Shown: positions 24,146 to 25,311 of the stretch, in pieces
Position numbering within the stretch: the stretch's first letter is position 1
Layout: each line of letters begins with the position of its first letter
IMG/VR virus record: IMGVR_UViG_3300027710_000121
Location: 1 to 25,311 of that record
DNA length: 25,311 nt
From: a virus
Strand: one strand, 5' to 3'
Made by a program: the position numbers and the translations under genes
The notes under the pieces: generated by a model
Databases searched by the model: none
Told to the model about the DNA's origin: nothing
Seen by the model: the letters and a program-made list of their open reading frames with translations, nothing else

Positions 24146-25311
24146 ATGGCAACAACAGTTCAAATATTAACAACAAATTATAGCGGTCAAACCGCCACAA
24201 TTACATTTTCACCATGTAGTGGAGGAACTGTCAATTTAGGTTCACATATTTTGCCATACAATTATGTAAGTGACAACTATTTGGGTGATTATTCTTTATT
24301 TTTTGCCGATTTTAATCAAACTTGTACGTTTAATATTCCATGTGTAACACCAACACCAACATCGACCGTTACACCAACTAACACACAAACACCTACAAAT
24401 ACTGTTACACCAACTGAAACTGTAACACCAACAAGTACAGTTACACCAACAAACACAGTAACTCCGACATCAACGTTGTCAGAAACTCCAACACCTACTG
24501 CAACAAGCACAATTACACCCACAAATACAATAACCCCAACGCAAACACCAACAAATACAATTACTCCGTCAACTTCAGTATCGGAAACTCCAACACCCAC
24601 ACCTACAAATACTATTACACCAACACAAACACCAACTGAAACTGTAACACCAACAAGTACAGTTACACCAACAAACACAGTAACACCAACACCAACGGAG
24701 ACTGTTACACCAACCGGTACAGTTACACCAACAGCAACTATAACAAGCACACCAACAGTTACACCAAGTGTTACTAACCCGCTTGATGGTGTAAATTATT
24801 TTATATCGGCAGATGCGTATGAAGTATGTTATAATCAATCTATTAATCAAATAACAATATATGATGCGGATGTAATCGCTATTAATGATGTTTTATATCA
24901 ATCACCATTAGGTATTGATACTTGGACAATTTCTGAATTACAAGCATTGTATGGAACAGGATTTACAACATTCTATATAAGAAAGAGCGACGGTACCGGT
25001 GACGTGTTTATAGTTACGGATAACGGAAATGGTGACGCTTTTGTTTCGACTTCAACTATCTGTGTAAGTCAAACACCAACCCCAACCCCTACACCAACAT
25101 CTACAGTTACACCAACTTCAACAGAAACACCAAGTCAAACACCAACAAATACCATTACACCTACGAATACCGTGACACCAACCAGTACTGTGACACCAAC
25201 TAGTACAGTAACACCATCAATTTCGACATCAGAAACACCTACTCCGACACCAACATCTACCATTACACCAACCGCAACAGAGACACCAAGTCAAACACCA
25301 ACAAATACTAT
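24146..25311 (+). CDS. Thr-Pro stalk protein, 3' truncated by the window edge
   Basis: The frame from the ATG at 24146 is open without a stop to the last base, giving at least 388 codons. Residues 1-66 form an N-terminal domain with cysteines at F-S-P-C-S-G-G and F-N-I-P-C. Residues about 67-210 are Thr-Pro linker. Residues about 211-306 form a globular module with [16 protein letters not shown] and [16 protein letters not shown] second Thr-Pro linker then runs off the edge. It begins 26 nt after the 1153-aa gene and has the same stalk style, so both probably belong to one fibre-like group. There is no signal peptide. The leader contains TATTTATA and an A-rich stretch, with no Shine-Dalgarno. 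The function is inferred from architecture only. Confidence 0.65.
   Translation, partial: MATTVQILTTNYSGQTATITFSPCSGGTVNLGSHILPYNYVSDNYLGDYSLFFADFNQTCTFNIPCVTPTPTSTVTPTNTQTPTNTVTPTETVTPTSTVTPTNTVTPTSTLSETPTPTATSTITPTNTITPTQTPTNTITPSTSVSETPTPTPTNTITPTQTPTETVTPTSTVTPTNTVTPTPTETVTPTGTVTPTATITSTPTVTPSVTNPLDGVNYFISADAYEVCYNQSINQITIYDADVIAINDVLYQSPLGIDTWTISELQALYGTGFTTFYIRKSDGTGDVFIVTDNGNGDAFVSTSTICVSQTPTPTPTPTSTVTPTSTETPSQTPTNTITPTNTVTPTSTVTPTSTVTPSISTSETPTPTPTSTITPTATETPSQTPTNT
24407..24684 (+). repeat. Exact 56-nt direct repeat, 222 bp apart
   Basis: Positions 24407-24462 match 24629-24684 base for base. The offset of 222 bp (74 codons) preserves frame. The repeat encodes [16 protein letters not shown] within the first linker of the last gene. 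Synonymous identity points to recent copying. Confidence 0.92.
25067..25311 (+). repeat. Thr-Pro linker, second in the last gene, cut by the window edge
   Basis: The same degenerate ACA-CCA tract as in the other linkers. A near-identical unit encoding [10 protein letters not shown] occurs at about 25121 and again at about 25277. Confidence 0.85.

Noticed and set aside
20658-25311. Possible diversity-generating retroelement
   Set aside because: There is no reverse transcriptase and no template/variable repeat pair with adenine-specific differences. The differences between units are spread over all bases at synonymous sites.
1-25311. Classical T4 late promoter TATAAATA on the coding strand upstream of structural genes
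   Set aside because: I saw no such site in the gene gaps; only the reverse complement form TATTTATA is present, and it is reported separately.

Overview
The window is a stretch of an AT-rich genome of a T4-like, contractile-tailed bacteriophage. Every gene I can support lies on the + strand, packed with gaps of a few bases or with short overlaps. The T4-type signature is clear: a gp32-like ssDNA-binding protein, UvsX recombinase, RNase H-type 5'-3' exonuclease, gp41-like DnaB helicase, NrdB/NrdA class Ia ribonucleotide reductase, and gp25- and gp6-like baseplate wedge proteins. Almost no start codon has a Shine-Dalgarno sequence; starts follow A/T-rich leaders instead. One promoter-like site matches the Bacteroidota -7 form TAnnTTTG. 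Both points suggest, without proving, a Bacteroidota (for example flavobacterial) host.

Layout. (1) 1-3415, virion block: the 3' part of a hub-like tail protein, a 67-aa unknown, a coiled-coil protein with an Ala/Pro linker, a small Dps/ferritin-like protein whose ferroxidase-type residues are recognisable, and a 296-aa protein with a Thr-Pro repeat stalk. (2) 3443-3481: a strong hairpin terminator followed by a promoter-like site. (3) 3508-11756, replication and nucleotide block: ssb(gp32), hairpin, uvsX, rnh, an unknown 148-aa gene, gp41-type helicase, nrdB, nrdA, closed by a second strong terminator at 11784-11809. (4) 11847-25311, baseplate and fibre block: gp25-like, gp6-like, a 1298-aa protein in the gp7 position, two translationally coupled structural proteins (582 and 270 aa), then two large Thr-Pro stalk proteins. 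The second of these runs off the window edge.

How the genes fit together. The middle block makes dNTPs (NrdAB), unwinds DNA (helicase), coats ssDNA (gp32), removes primers (RNase H) and drives recombination-dependent replication (UvsX). The flanking blocks build the tail baseplate and probably host-contact fibres. The most unusual content is a set of three proteins that share long (T-x)-(T/S)-P low-complexity linkers joining different globular modules. Within them are a perfect 69-bp tandem duplication, a perfect 56-nt repeat 222 bp apart, and a duplicated ~100-residue domain. This looks like a modular, recombination-prone stalk/fibre system. I saw no tRNA, CRISPR array, insertion sequence, integrase, intron, intein or reverse transcriptase. 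There is no gene-free stretch over 300 bases.
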